This document shows positions 45,601 through 53,472 of a stretch of 64,000 bases of DNA, piece after piece. The notes beneath the pieces are model-generated. The model was not told where the DNA came from and searched no databases. It worked only from the letters and a program-made list of their open reading frames with translations. The position numbers were made by a program, and so were the translations under genes. Each line of letters begins with the position of its first letter. The first letter of the stretch is position 1. This stretch comes from Actinomyces radicidentis (GTDB lineage: Bacteria > Actinomycetota > Actinomycetes > Actinomycetales > Actinomycetaceae): positions 682,001 to 746,000 of the forward strand of contig NZ_CP014228.1 of assembly GCF_001553565.1 (NCBI RefSeq). The letters are read 5' to 3'.

Positions 45601-47404
45601 GGGAGTCCGTGGCCTCGTCGACGTCGGCGACGGACACCCCGTTCCAAGGGCTCGTGCTGGCGGCGCGGGTCATGACGCCGAGCTCGTGGGCGCGCTCGAG
45701 GAGCTCGTGGGCGCGGTCCATGCCGGCGTCGTCGAGGCGCTCGAGGCGGCCGGGCGCGACGCGGGCGCGCGTGCGGGCGGCGTGGGCGTCGCTCGTGAGC
45801 TCGGCGAGGCGCTCGAGGGCGTCGTCGACGGAGACGCCCCAGGGGGCGCGCTCGCGGTGGAGGGCGTCGACGTAGCGGGAGACGCGGTCGCGGGTCGCGG
45901 TGAGCTCCTCGCGCATGTCGACGATGGCGGGGACGTCGAGCTCGGGAGGCTCGACGCCGAGGGACTCCTTGATGGCGTCGGCGACGTGGCGGCGCCAGGA
46001 ACCGTCCTCGGTGAGGTCGAGGACGAGGTCGCCGAGCCCGAGGTCGCGCAGGGCGCCGGCGACGGCGTGGCCGTCGGCGCTCGTGGCGGGGACGTGGACG
46101 ACGGTGCGGCCCGAGGCGGCGGCGTCGGCGGCGATGGCGGCGAGGGTCTCGGCGACCTCGGATCCCGGGGGCGCGTCGAGGAGGAGGGAGGCTCCGGTGC
46201 TCACGGCCTCGACGGCGTCGAGCTGGGCGGGGTCGAGGTCTCCGGCCCCGCGCTCGTCGCTGGGTGCGCGGTCGGTGCGGACGGGCTCGCCGAGGTCGAC
46301 GTCGAGGGCGGCGCGGGCCTCCTCATCGCCGGCGACCGCGGCGACGAGGGCGGAGGCGCGGGCGCGGTCCCAGACCTCGTCCAGGTCCTCGACGAGGGCC
46401 TGGCCCGGGTGGACGAAGGCGCCGATGACCTGCTGCTCGTGGATCTCGAAGCCGGGCAGGTACTCGCGGCCCAGCGCCGCGACGCGCTCGAGGGCGCTGC
46501 GCGGCGAGAAGCCGGCGCCGGCGAGGGTGGCGCGGGCGGCGGCGTCGACGTCGGCGGTGGAGCCGTAGCGGCGCAGGGCGCGGGCGAGGACGGGGTTGAC
46601 CTCGATGGAGGCGTCCAGCGTGAGGGCGGCGTCGGCGGTGGCGCTCGAGAGGCGCACAGGGCGCAGGAGGACGGGGACGTTGACGGTGCGCACGACGCCC
46701 GGCTGGGCGGTGCGGGAGGTCGAGGAGGCGTCGGGGTGGCTGGCGCGGGAGGCGTCGAGGGCGGCGGTGGCGCGAGCGAGCTCGGCCTCGGCGGCGTCGA
46801 AGTCGCCCGCGGAGCCGCTCGCCGCGGGGGCGGCTGAGGGGGCCGAGGCGGACGAGGCCGCGGAGGCCGCCGTCGTCGAGGAGGCGGCGGAGGCGCTCGA
46901 GGCGGCGGCGCCGTGCTCGGAGACGACGGTCTCCGTCCAGGAGGCCACGCCGATGGCGAGGTAGACGGGGGCGACGCCGAACTGGCGGGCGAGGCTGTCG
47001 GTGCGGCCGGCGACCTCGCGAAGGGACTGGCGCGCGACGCTGAGCGCCGAGTGCTCCCGGATGAGGCTCGTGAGGTGCGTCGGACGGCCGGCGTAGAGCT
47101 GGGCGAGACCGGAGGGGTGGGCCGCGGAGAGGTCGACGACGCCGTCGAGCATGTGGATGTCGTCGAGGCTGGCGACGCCGCCGAGCTCGACGAGCTCGCT
47201 GCGCCACCGCGCGAGCGCGGCGTCGACCGGGTCGACGGGCTCGGGCTCCGGCTCGGGGTCCTCGGCCGGCTGGGGGACGTCCTCGGCGGCCTCGCCGGAC
47301 TGGGCGGTGATCGCCTCCTCGAGGCCGTCGACGCCCGTGCTCTCCTCGGGGGCGGGCTCCGAGTGGCGTCGCTTGCGGCCGAACGAGAAGAGTGAAGGCG
47401 TCAT
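42641..47404 (-). CDS. Giant SF1-helicase-like protein with degenerate ATPase and Vsr-like nuclease motifs
   Basis: The product is 1,587 residues with an uninterrupted frame. It aligns by eye with large DUF4011/DNA2-NAM7-type helicases carrying a C-terminal Vsr-fold nuclease. Conserved landmarks are present but catalytic residues are gone. Walker A reads LLLDAPPGSEVAET (~405-418) instead of GPPGTGKS/T. Walker B reads DLAVLDASADVP (~948) instead of DEASQ, followed by VIVVGDLRRA instead of GDPKQLPP. The 'QGDERD' motif reads ARSLRRDHVILAVGYAK (~1125). The RLNVAxTRAR motif is lost. The nuclease-like end (~1245-1310; PDYPGELLVAVLTDDADY, RRDRHWVERLEHRRWRVHRAF) keeps the RDR...W.xHR frame but lacks the usual acidic 'IECDG'. 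An acidic Ala/Ser-rich linker and a terminal helix follow. Likely a conserved pseudoenzyme. Leaderless promoter. Confidence 0.8.
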   Translation of the reverse strand: MTPSLFSFGRKRRHSEPAPEESTGVDGLEEAITAQSGEAAEDVPQPAEDPEPEPEPVDPVDAALARWRSELVELGGVASLDDIHMLDGVVDLSAAHPSGLAQLYAGRPTHLTSLIREHSALSVARQSLREVAGRTDSLARQFGVAPVYLAIGVASWTETVVSEHGAAASSASAASSTTAASAASSASAPSAAPAASGSAGDFDAAEAELARATAALDASRASHPDASSTSRTAQPGVVRTVNVPVLLRPVRLSSATADAALTLDASIEVNPVLARALRRYGSTADVDAAARATLAGAGFSPRSALERVAALGREYLPGFEIHEQQVIGAFVHPGQALVEDLDEVWDRARASALVAAVAGDEEARAALDVDLGEPVRTDRAPSDERGAGDLDPAQLDAVEAVSTGASLLLDAPPGSEVAETLAAIAADAAASGRTVVHVPATSADGHAVAGALRDLGLGDLVLDLTEDGSWRRHVADAIKESLGVEPPELDVPAIVDMREELTATRDRVSRYVDALHRERAPWGVSVDDALERLAELTSDAHAARTRARVAPGRLERLDDAGMDRAHELLERAHELGVMTRAASTSPWNGVSVADVDEATDSLVRLQRLSDELLPAVIENAGYVAGATSLRRASTMGEWCEQLEMLDGVRESLDVFQPAVFERSAADMVIATASKQWREDRSVQMAASDRRHYAKAARDLVRPGRVVEDLHGELVKVQQRRETWRKHDPEGGWPTLPHGLDAMQATAQQTRELIDRLQPVLGTAPDAPVLMDLPLETLLERAGALADDDVTAQKLPRVNAVLTELDELGLSPLVADLASREAGADELDEELTFCWWSSVLAQALRTDPDLEGLDAAALSGTARRLAELDAEQSASLAGPVRHAYARRVRTAVEERKADARALYIALSREDGVPLRDILALHPIALTVKPIWIIPPTLVPQVLAPDALVDLAVLDASADVPVSRVVAAMVRASQVIVVGDLRRAKTGLAAELGSLLPSVTLPTGRNALDAEIAAFLATNGYEGVVDAVPAPPGTERLALSLVDGRGMPAPGQSAVETVGAEVDRVVDLVIEHALTHPELSLGVVALNARHADEIRRAAAAAVAGSPALEEFFATGISEPFTVVDLPEARSLRRDHVILAVGYAKTPHGRTIHSFGQVSERSGMVELVEALCASRGTTHVVSCLAAEDIDPERLHAPGARLLREVLARAAGEAPQAEAGSAEVPDRLTSDLVAALRRRDLLVVTGFGVEGGLRLPIAVGHPDYPGELLVAVLTDDADYVAEPSLRRRDRHWVERLEHRRWRVHRAFRASVFLDPEAEAAQIADLIDDELALRTVMAAQEIVELVPEDAEDPLTSASTASAEEVQPERATEPDGAAPVEFEPLVSSAVESGSEEADASAGSASDPEPDSTADESDDAASADSTAGDAVGAEDGAVDVAPAAVDEVASAEPTVSVDTAAASEEPDAGPDEETVTEAPAEESASDADPAEELPDRVHDEPVPFFQLPEADEATGIPAAEARAAARDVRPPIAQGLPLQAYTDDQLDDLLAWIRTDDVVRTEDEEVEELRRELALRRRGAGITAVLRNVVRRTR

Positions 47405-47410
47405 GCTCCC

Positions 47411-47416
47411 AATCTA
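47411..47416 (-). promoter_or_regulatory. -10 box of leaderless pseudo-helicase gene
   Basis: TAGATT on the minus strand, six bases (GGGAGC) before the ATG at 47404. Confidence 0.6.
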
Positions 47417-47604
47417 CGGCAGCGCGGGCCGACCTCCGGGCGGCGCGGCGGGCGGACGCCGGACGGCCGGCCCTCCGGCCCAGGGGCTCACAGGATCGGC
47501 CGGCATCGAGGGGCGGGGCTCAGGCGCCGCACAGGACGGGCACGGGCAGGCTTCCTAGCGTCGGCGTCGTCACCCGGCAGCGCACGCAGAAGGAGCAGCA
47601 ACCC

Positions 47605-49713
47605 ATGCGCGACACGACGACCCGCACGACTCCCCGGTGGATGCAGGCCCCCGGAGTCCGCTCGGCGATGACGACGACGGCAGGCGCGCTGCTCATCGTG
47701 GCGGGCGGCTGCGCGCTGTCCTCGACCGCGTCGACGGGCACGACCACTGACACCGCGGCGACCGGCACCACCGACTCGACCGACACGACGAGCACCACCA
47801 GCGCGGTCACCGTCTCCGACGCGACGATCACGATCAACGAGGCCGGTCAGTACGTCATCACGGGCTCGGGATCCGGCTGGACCATCGCGGTCAGCAAGGA
47901 GATCTCGGACGCCGTCACCCTCATCCTCGAGTCCCTCGGCCTCACCGACTCCCAGATCACCTCGGGCACGACCGCCGACGTCACCATCACGACGACCTCC
48001 GACTCCTCGATCGCCTCGAGCAGCGACGTCGCGATCTCCTCCGAGGGGGCTCTCACCTTCACGAGCGAGGACGGCGCGACCCTCACCCTCAGCTCGGACG
48101 ACTCCCACGCGGTCAAGGCCGACTCGGTGACGGTCGACGGCTCGAACCTCGATCTCACCTCGACCCCCAAGGGCGGCATCCACGCCACCACCGCCGTCTC
48201 CGTCGTCAACGGCTCCGACGTCACCATCACCGCGCCGGGCGACGGCATCCAGGTCGAGGACACCTCCGACGTCGACTCCGGCGACTTCCTCCTGTCCGAC
48301 TCGACGCTCACCATCACGTCGGAGGACAAGGGCGTCACCGTCAGCGACGAGCTCGCCGTCGAGTCCGGAGAGGTCACGATCGTCTCCGGAGACGAGAGCC
48401 TCGAGGGCCGCTTCGTCAACCTCACCGGCGGCACGCTCACGCTCACGGCGGGCGACGACGGCATCAACGCCAAGGAGTGGACCGAGGACGAGGACTACGC
48501 CGACGAGGTCGCGAACCTGACGGACACGACGCCCGAGAACCCCCTTCTCATCCTCGTCGACGGCGCGACCGTCGTCGTCACCGCCGCAGGCGACGGCATC
48601 GACTCGAACGGGTCCGTGGAGATCGACTCCGGGACCGTCACGGCGAGCCAGTCCTCGCAGGACAACGCGGCCCTCGACTACGACGAGACGGGCACGCTCA
48701 CGGGCGGCACCGTGTGGTTCATCAACCAGACCGGCATGGCCCAGGCCTTCACCTCGACCACCCGGGCCTACCTCATGTCGAACGTGTCCGGCTCGGCCGG
48801 GGACACGATCACGGTGACGGACTCCTCGGGCACGGTCGTCGCGACGACGACGGCGACGACGGCGACGACCGCCTTCGGGAACGTGGTGTTCTCCACGGAG
48901 GGCCTCGTCGACGGCGAGGCGTACACGATCACGGTCTCAAGCGGCTCCAGCGCGACCGCGACGGCCACGACGGAGGCCCAGCAGTCCACCGCCTTCGGAG
49001 ACCCGGGCGCCCAGGGCGCACCGGCCGACTTCTCGGGCGACGGCACGACGCCGCCCACGATGCCCGACGGCACCGCGCCGACGGCCGCGACGGACGGGGC
49101 CACTCCCCCTGCCCTGCCCGACGTCACCGCACCCACGGGCACCACCGACGGCTCCACCCCGCCCGCCGCTCCCGACAGCACGACCACCACCGGGATGACC
49201 GACGCCACCGTCGCCGACGCGGCAGCGGCCACGACCACCAGCGCGACCGTGCAGCCCACGATCTTCAACGCGCTCGCCGCGCAGTGGACCGGGCTCGACA
49301 CGACGACGGCCACACCGCTCGCGACCACGACGGACGCGGCCGGCACGGCGACCACCACCGCCGGGGCGGCGGGGGCCGCTGCCGAGGACGCCGTGCTCAC
49401 GGTGGAGGCGGCCGTCGCACCCGCCGAGCAGGAGGCGGCCGGCACGGCGACCACCACCGCTGACGAGACGAGCTCCAGCGCCACCACGACGTCGGAGGAC
49501 GGGACCACGACGTCCGCGTCCTCCACGACGGGAGCCTCGGACGGCGACGTCGTCGCGGCCTCGGTATCGGCATCGGCATCGGAGGACGACACCGACGGCA
49601 GCGCGCTCGCCCACACCGGTGCGGACTCCGAGCTCGTCCTCATGTCCGCCGGGCTGCTCGGGATCGGGGGGCTCACGCTCACCCTGCGCCGTCGTCGGGC
49701 CGAGCGGGTCTGA
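47605..49713 (+). CDS. Sortase-anchored carbohydrate-binding beta-helix protein (Cthe_2159-like)
   Basis: The product is 702 residues from ATG 47605 with AAGGAG upstream. The signal region (~22-36) ends in AGGC, resembling a lipobox. Residues ~70-420 are beta-helix repeats with the calcium/sugar-binding pattern of Cthe_2159-type domains (GDGIQVEDTS, DDGINAKEW, GDGIDSNGSVEIDSGTV). A Thr/Ala/Pro-rich stalk of ~200 residues with imperfect GTTDGxTPPAxPD repeats follows. The C-terminus has the class E sortase signal LAHTG (668-672), a hydrophobic helix and RRRRAERV. It should be displayed on the wall and could bind polysaccharide. The stalk is a likely target of O-mannosylation by Pmt. Confidence 0.85.
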   Translation: MRDTTTRTTPRWMQAPGVRSAMTTTAGALLIVAGGCALSSTASTGTTTDTAATGTTDSTDTTSTTSAVTVSDATITINEAGQYVITGSGSGWTIAVSKEISDAVTLILESLGLTDSQITSGTTADVTITTTSDSSIASSSDVAISSEGALTFTSEDGATLTLSSDDSHAVKADSVTVDGSNLDLTSTPKGGIHATTAVSVVNGSDVTITAPGDGIQVEDTSDVDSGDFLLSDSTLTITSEDKGVTVSDELAVESGEVTIVSGDESLEGRFVNLTGGTLTLTAGDDGINAKEWTEDEDYADEVANLTDTTPENPLLILVDGATVVVTAAGDGIDSNGSVEIDSGTVTASQSSQDNAALDYDETGTLTGGTVWFINQTGMAQAFTSTTRAYLMSNVSGSAGDTITVTDSSGTVVATTTATTATTAFGNVVFSTEGLVDGEAYTITVSSGSSATATATTEAQQSTAFGDPGAQGAPADFSGDGTTPPTMPDGTAPTAATDGATPPALPDVTAPTGTTDGSTPPAAPDSTTTTGMTDATVADAAAATTTSATVQPTIFNALAAQWTGLDTTTATPLATTTDAAGTATTTAGAAGAAAEDAVLTVEAAVAPAEQEAAGTATTTADETSSSATTTSEDGTTTSASSTTGASDGDVVAASVSASASEDDTDGSALAHTGADSELVLMSAGLLGIGGLTLTLRRRRAERV

Positions 49714-49749
49714 GCGAGTCCCGACGCCCGCTCAGCGCGAGGAGCACGA

Positions 49750-49784
49750 GGGAGCCCCGACCACGCGACGTGGTCGGGGCTCCC
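49750..49784 (+). terminator. Terminator of the beta-helix surface gene
   Basis: A perfect 16-bp stem (GGGAGCCCCGACCACG, arms 49750-49765 and 49769-49784, loop CGA) lies 36 bases after the stop. Confidence 0.88.
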
Positions 49785-49789
49785 GGCCG

Positions 49790-49862
49790 TGCCCCCGATT
49801 GGATTCGAACCAACGACACCCGCTTTAGGAGAGCGGTGCTCTATCCCCTGAGCTACGAGGGC
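49790..49862 (-). tRNA. tRNA-Arg(CCT)
   Basis: A 73-nt cloverleaf on the minus strand: acceptor GCCCTCG/CGGGGGC, D-stem GCTC/GAGC, anticodon stem CCGCT/AGCGG with loop CTCCTAA (anticodon CCT), T-loop TTCGAAT. CCA not encoded. Confidence 0.95.
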
Positions 49863-50054
49863 CTGCAGCGGGACACCCTACCAGCGCGAGGCCGACGCCC
49901 CGCGCTTGCCCGGGGCGTCGCGGTACCGCCTCGGCGTCCCCGGGCTCGCGCGGTGCGCCGGCCGGGCCGAGATCGCGAGCCGGCCGTCGGCACGACGACG
50001 GCGCCGTCCCACGAGCTGCGGGGCGGCGCCGTCGGACGTCTCGGTGGGCGGCGC

Positions 50055-50993
50055 TCAGGCGCGGCCCCACGGGGTGCCGATGTTGCGGCCGTCGAGCTGG
50101 TCATCCTTGGAACGGGTCGGCACGACCATGACGGGGCAGGCGGCGTGCGAGAGGACGCCCTGGCTCGTGGAGCCGAGCAGCAGCCCGGAGAAGCCGCCAC
50201 GACCGCGGGAGCCGACGACGACGAGGTCGACGGCGGTGGAGAACTCGGCCATGAGCTCGGCGGCGTTGCCGTCGAGGGCGTGGCGGCGCACGGTGACGCC
50301 CGGGTGCCCCTCGGTGGCCTCGGCGATGGCGCGGTCGAGGCCGGAGCGGACGTCGATGAGGACCTGCTCGCGGTCCACGGCGGCGGGCAGCCAGGCCAGC
50401 GCACCTGCGCCGGAGGCCATGGGGACGGCTGCGATGGCGGTGAGCTCCGCGCCCCAGACCTCGGCCTCGTTGACGGCCCAGCGCAGGGCCTTGCGGGCCG
50501 ACTCGGAGCCGTCGACGCCGACGACGATGCGGCGCACGGGCGTGTAGTCGGCGCCCTCGAGGTGGCGGGGGACGACGATCGTCGGGCAGTGGGCGTGGGC
50601 CGGGAGAGCGGAGGACACGGTACCGAGGAGACGGTCCGTGAAGCCGCCGCCGCCGCGGGTGCCGACGACGGTGAGGGCGGCCTCGTCGGACAGGTCGATG
50701 AGGACGCCGGAGGGGTCGCCGGTCTCGAGGGAGCTCGTGACGGTGACGCCCGATCCCTGGGCGCGGGCGACGGCCTCGTCGACGACGGCCTGGGCGCCGG
50801 CTCGGATCGCGGTGTCGTCGAGGGCGGCGTATCCGCCGTCGAGGGAGGCGGTGGTGAAGGAGGGCAGGGAGTAGGCGCACAGCAGGTGGACCCGCCATCC
50901 GGCGCGGGAGGCACGGGCGACCGCCCAGTCCACCGCCCCGAGGGACTCCGGAGAGCCGTCAACTCCGACGAGGACGACCTTGTCTTCAGCCAT
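50055..50993 (-). CDS. Tandem universal stress protein
   Basis: The product is 312 residues made of two Usp domains (~5-142 and ~152-298), each with the ATP-binding G-2x-G-9x-G-S/T pattern: VVGTRGGGGFTDRLLGTVSSAL and VVGSRGRGGFSGLLLGSTSQGV. The start ATG 50993 follows AAAGGGG. Tandem Usp proteins bind ATP and act in stress or low-oxygen persistence in actinobacteria. No operon partner is evident. Cytoplasmic. Confidence 0.95.
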   Translation of the reverse strand: MAEDKVVLVGVDGSPESLGAVDWAVARASRAGWRVHLLCAYSLPSFTTASLDGGYAALDDTAIRAGAQAVVDEAVARAQGSGVTVTSSLETGDPSGVLIDLSDEAALTVVGTRGGGGFTDRLLGTVSSALPAHAHCPTIVVPRHLEGADYTPVRRIVVGVDGSESARKALRWAVNEAEVWGAELTAIAAVPMASGAGALAWLPAAVDREQVLIDVRSGLDRAIAEATEGHPGVTVRRHALDGNAAELMAEFSTAVDLVVVGSRGRGGFSGLLLGSTSQGVLSHAACPVMVVPTRSKDDQLDGRNIGTPWGRA

Positions 50994-51151
50994 GGGTTCT
51001 GCCCCTTTCACGATGGGGTCGTGAGTACCGATGGGGCCATTGTGCCCCTTCGCATACTGTGGTCCAAACCACTGCGTGGGGAACCTTATCGGATCGGCGC
51101 GAGCCTCGGTCACACGGACGCCGCAGGGCGGGCCCGGGCTCCGGGTGCGGA

Positions 51152-51189
51152 CGAGCGGGGCGGCCGCCGGGTGGCGACCGCCCCGCTCG
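51152..51189 (-). terminator. Terminator of the first NlpC/P60 gene
   Basis: A perfect 12-bp stem CGAGCGGGGCGG/CCGCCCCGCTCG (51152-51163 and 51178-51189) with a 14-base loop, 25 bases after the stop at 51214. Confidence 0.7.
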
Positions 51190-51213
51190 GGAGCTGGTGG
51201 AGGCCGGAGGACC

Positions 51214-52020
51214 TCAGCCGATGTGGACGTACGTGGGGCTGCCCCAGACGGCCCGGTACACCGTGTCCACCGCGGTGTTGCCGGCGTCGACCATCATGCC
51301 GTTCCCGACGTAGATGCCGACGTGGTAGCCGTAGTAGACGATGTCGCCGGGCTGGGCCTGGGCGGCGGAGACGGTGGTGCCGGCGGCGCCCTGGGCGTAG
51401 GAGGTGCGCGGCAGCGAGATGCCGTGCTGGGCGTAGACCCACTGGACGAAGCCGGAGCAGTCCCAGCCGCTCGGGGTGGAGCCTCCGGAGACGTAGGGGA
51501 CGCCCTGGTACTGGAGGGCCGTCGCGGCGATGGCGGCGCCGACGGAGGAGCCGGACGTCGTCGTGCTCGCGGTGCTCGCACCCGAGGAGGAGGTCGTCGC
51601 GGCGGCGTCCTGGGTCGTCGTGTCCGGCGTCGTCGCGGCGGCGGAGGCCTGCTCGGTCGCCGCAGCCTCCTCAGCGGCCCTCGCGGCGGCGGCCTCCTCG
51701 GCCGCCTTCTTCTCGACGGCGGCCTTCTGGACGGCGACCGTGTCCTCCGTCCTCTCGACGGCGGAGGCGGTAGTAACGTCCTCGGAGGCGGCCGCGTCAG
51801 CGTTGACCGTGACGGCCTTGTTGGTCGTGATGACCTCGCGCGCACCGGAGGCGAGGGCAGCGGTGCCCGACCCGTGGAGGGAGCCTGCCGAGGCGTCGGC
51901 GGGGACCGTGTCCGCGGCGGCGGCACCGGCGGCGACGGCGGTGAGCGCCAGGCCGGTGGAGGCGACGAGGGCGACGGCCGTGCGGGGGCTGCGCGTGCGG
52001 CGAAGGGCGTGGGATGCCAT
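51214..52020 (-). CDS. Secreted NlpC/P60 peptidoglycan endopeptidase
   Basis: The product is 268 residues. The signal peptide (RTAVALVASTGLALTAVAAGAAAA, cleavage ~38) leads into a charged Ala/Glu coiled-coil stretch (VEKKAAEEAAAARAAEEAAA, ~100-120) and a Thr/Ser linker. The C-terminal NlpC/P60 domain (~160-268) has catalytic Cys in WDCSGF near 185 and His in GYHVGIYVG. It should cut the stem peptide D-Glu-DAP/Lys bond during wall remodelling and cell separation. Paralogue of the next gene, but with no riboswitch; a TAGCGT promoter lies upstream. Confidence 0.93.
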   Translation of the reverse strand: MASHALRRTRSPRTAVALVASTGLALTAVAAGAAAADTVPADASAGSLHGSGTAALASGAREVITTNKAVTVNADAAASEDVTTASAVERTEDTVAVQKAAVEKKAAEEAAAARAAEEAAATEQASAAATTPDTTTQDAAATTSSSGASTASTTTSGSSVGAAIAATALQYQGVPYVSGGSTPSGWDCSGFVQWVYAQHGISLPRTSYAQGAAGTTVSAAQAQPGDIVYYGYHVGIYVGNGMMVDAGNTAVDTVYRAVWGSPTYVHIG

Positions 52021-52064
52021 GGGATGCGATCTCCTCGAGGTGAGCTTCCGGGATTGCGATCGTG

Positions 52065-52094
52065 ACGCTACCGAGACATTGGCGGCGCTGTCAG
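52065..52094 (-). promoter_or_regulatory. Promoter of the first NlpC/P60 gene
   Basis: -35 CTGACA (52089-52094), 18-base spacer and -10 TAGCGT (52065-52070) on the minus strand, 44 bases before the ATG. Farther upstream CATTGCGG occurs twice 21 bases apart (52107, 52128), and CCTCCTCGAGGAGG at 52147-52160 is a palindrome. Confidence 0.5.
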
Positions 52095-52175
52095 GTGATC
52101 CGAGCGCATTGCGGCATGAGGAGACACACATTGCGGGTTCGCACCTCCTCCTCGAGGAGGATCTTCGAGGACGCA

Positions 52176-52210
52176 ACGGGGCCCGCCGCTCAGTGAGCGG
52201 CGGGCCCCGT
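52176..52210 (-). terminator. Terminator of the second NlpC/P60 gene
   Basis: A perfect 17-bp stem (ACGGGGCCCGCCGCTCA, arms 52176-52192 and 52194-52210) begins 13 bases after the stop at 52224. Confidence 0.85.
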
Positions 52211-52223
52211 GAAGAGCTGAGGA

Positions 52224-53045
52224 TCAGCCGATGCGGACGTAGGTGCCGCCGGCGTCGACGGCGCGGTAGGTCACGCCGGCGCTCGGGTTGTCGGCCGAGA
52301 CCATCATGCCGTTGCCGACGTAGATGGCGACGTGGCCGGACCACCAGATGACGTCGCCGGGCTGGGCGGCGGAGGCGGAGATGACCGTACCGGAGTTCTT
52401 GATGGCCTCCGACTGGTGCGGCAGGGAGATGCCGTACTGGGCGTAGACGTAGGAGACCAGGCCGGAGCAGTCGAAGGCGGACGGGCCGGCGGCGCCGTAG
52501 ACGTAGGCGGAGCCGACGTACTGCATCGCGGTGGCCACGATGGAGGAGCTGGAGGCGGCGGCCGTCGTCGTGGCGGCGGAGGTGCTCGCGGTGGAGCCGG
52601 TCGACGTGGTGGTCGTCGTCGCGGCGGCGGTGGCCGTGGCGGCGGCGGCCTCCTCGGCGGCCTTCGCGGCGGCGGCCTCCTCGGCCGCCTTCTCCTCGGC
52701 GGCCTTCTTCTCAGCCTCGATCTTGGCGGTGTCCTCGGTCTTCGCGACGCCGGAGGCGGCGGTGACGTCGGCGGCAGCCTTGGCGTCGGCGGCGACGGTG
52801 ATCGAGGCGTTCTGGGTGGCGGCCTTGGCGGCCTGCGCGGTGAGGCCGGCCTTGAGAGTGCCCGCGGAGGCGTTCGCGCTCTCCGTGCTCTGGTTGGCGG
52901 CGCTCGCGCCCGACGCGATCATCGTGAGGGCGAGACCGGACGAGGCGGCCACGGCCAGGCCACGACGGGCCATGCGCGGAGCGCTCGTGAGCGGGGTGAG
53001 CGGACGGGCGGCCTTGCGGTGGCGGGCCTTGACGCTGGTAGTCAC
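52224..53045 (-). CDS. Secreted NlpC/P60 peptidoglycan endopeptidase under a c-di-AMP riboswitch
   Basis: The product is 273 residues from GTG 53045 with CAGGAGA upstream. The signal peptide ends near ASGASA (~50). Residues ~85-150 form an Ala/Glu/Lys coiled coil (EAEKKAAEEKAAEEAAAAKA), followed by a Thr/Ser linker and the NlpC/P60 domain (~165-273), with Cys in FDCSGLVSYVY near 190 and His in SGHVAIYVGNG. Same architecture as its downstream paralogue. A complete ydaO-type leader precedes it, so expression should respond to c-di-AMP. The role is peptide-bond hydrolysis in peptidoglycan. Confidence 0.94.
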   Translation of the reverse strand: MTTSVKARHRKAARPLTPLTSAPRMARRGLAVAASSGLALTMIASGASAANQSTESANASAGTLKAGLTAQAAKAATQNASITVAADAKAAADVTAASGVAKTEDTAKIEAEKKAAEEKAAEEAAAAKAAEEAAAATATAAATTTTTSTGSTASTSAATTTAAASSSSIVATAMQYVGSAYVYGAAGPSAFDCSGLVSYVYAQYGISLPHQSEAIKNSGTVISASAAQPGDVIWWSGHVAIYVGNGMMVSADNPSAGVTYRAVDAGGTYVRIG

Positions 53046-53061
53046 TGCTGTATCTCCTGGT

Positions 53062-53236
53062 GAGCCGACGGAGTTAGCTGTCGGGTTCGGGCGAGGAGTT
53101 GCCCGGCCCGCTTGCGCGGGCTTCACCCCAAGGCCTTCAGGTCGCAGTGACCGTCTGGCCGGAAGGAAATTGGTTCCCCCGGACCTGCCGATGCTGTGTT
53201 CTTGCGGAGGACGTGCACGCCGGCAGGTTTTGGCTC
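53062..53236 (-). promoter_or_regulatory. ydaO-type c-di-AMP riboswitch
   Basis: The leader of the NlpC/P60 gene contains the conserved ydaO elements in order on the minus strand. These are P1 GAGCC (53232-53236) pairing with GGCTC (53062-53066), P2 CCTGCCG/CGGCAGG, the motif GGGGGAACCAA, the motif TTGGGGTGAAG, a CCCGC/GCGGG hairpin, and GCCCGAACCCGACAGCTAAC near the 3' end. This RNA class senses c-di-AMP and commonly controls rpf and NlpC/P60 genes in actinobacteria; ligand binding usually lowers expression. The ribosome site lies just downstream of P1. Confidence 0.92.
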
Positions 53237-53472
53237 CGTGCGCGTTCTCGCGGTCAGTCCCTGACCGCGACCGCAACGTTATACGACCCGACGCCGTCCG
53301 ACGAGACGTCTGGATCACCATTTTCGTGTGGCGTCCGGCACTCGGAGCGACCCAGATTTTCCAAAGCGATGATGCGGAAAGGTCACAGATCGGCGGGACT
53401 CCGCGGAGGACTCGGCTCAGGGTCCTCTCAGGCCCGCTCCAGTGGTTCTGGAAGCCGGAGCGGTACCCCTTC
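53237..53472. other. Promoter of the riboswitch transcript and dtxR-side spacer
   Basis: TATAAC (53278-53283, minus strand) is a good -10 for the riboswitch RNA. A perfect 9-bp inverted repeat CGCGGTCAG/CTGACCGCG (53249-53269) would form a 5'-terminal hairpin or an operator. The rest up to the DtxR stop has only weak hairpins and no gene. Confidence 0.55.

Noticed and set aside
42551..46837. A 1,428-codon open frame on the plus strand
   Set aside because: It is the antisense shadow of the giant helicase-like gene; composition is Gly/Glu/Ala/Val/Arg-rich without domains, as expected from high-GC codon structure.
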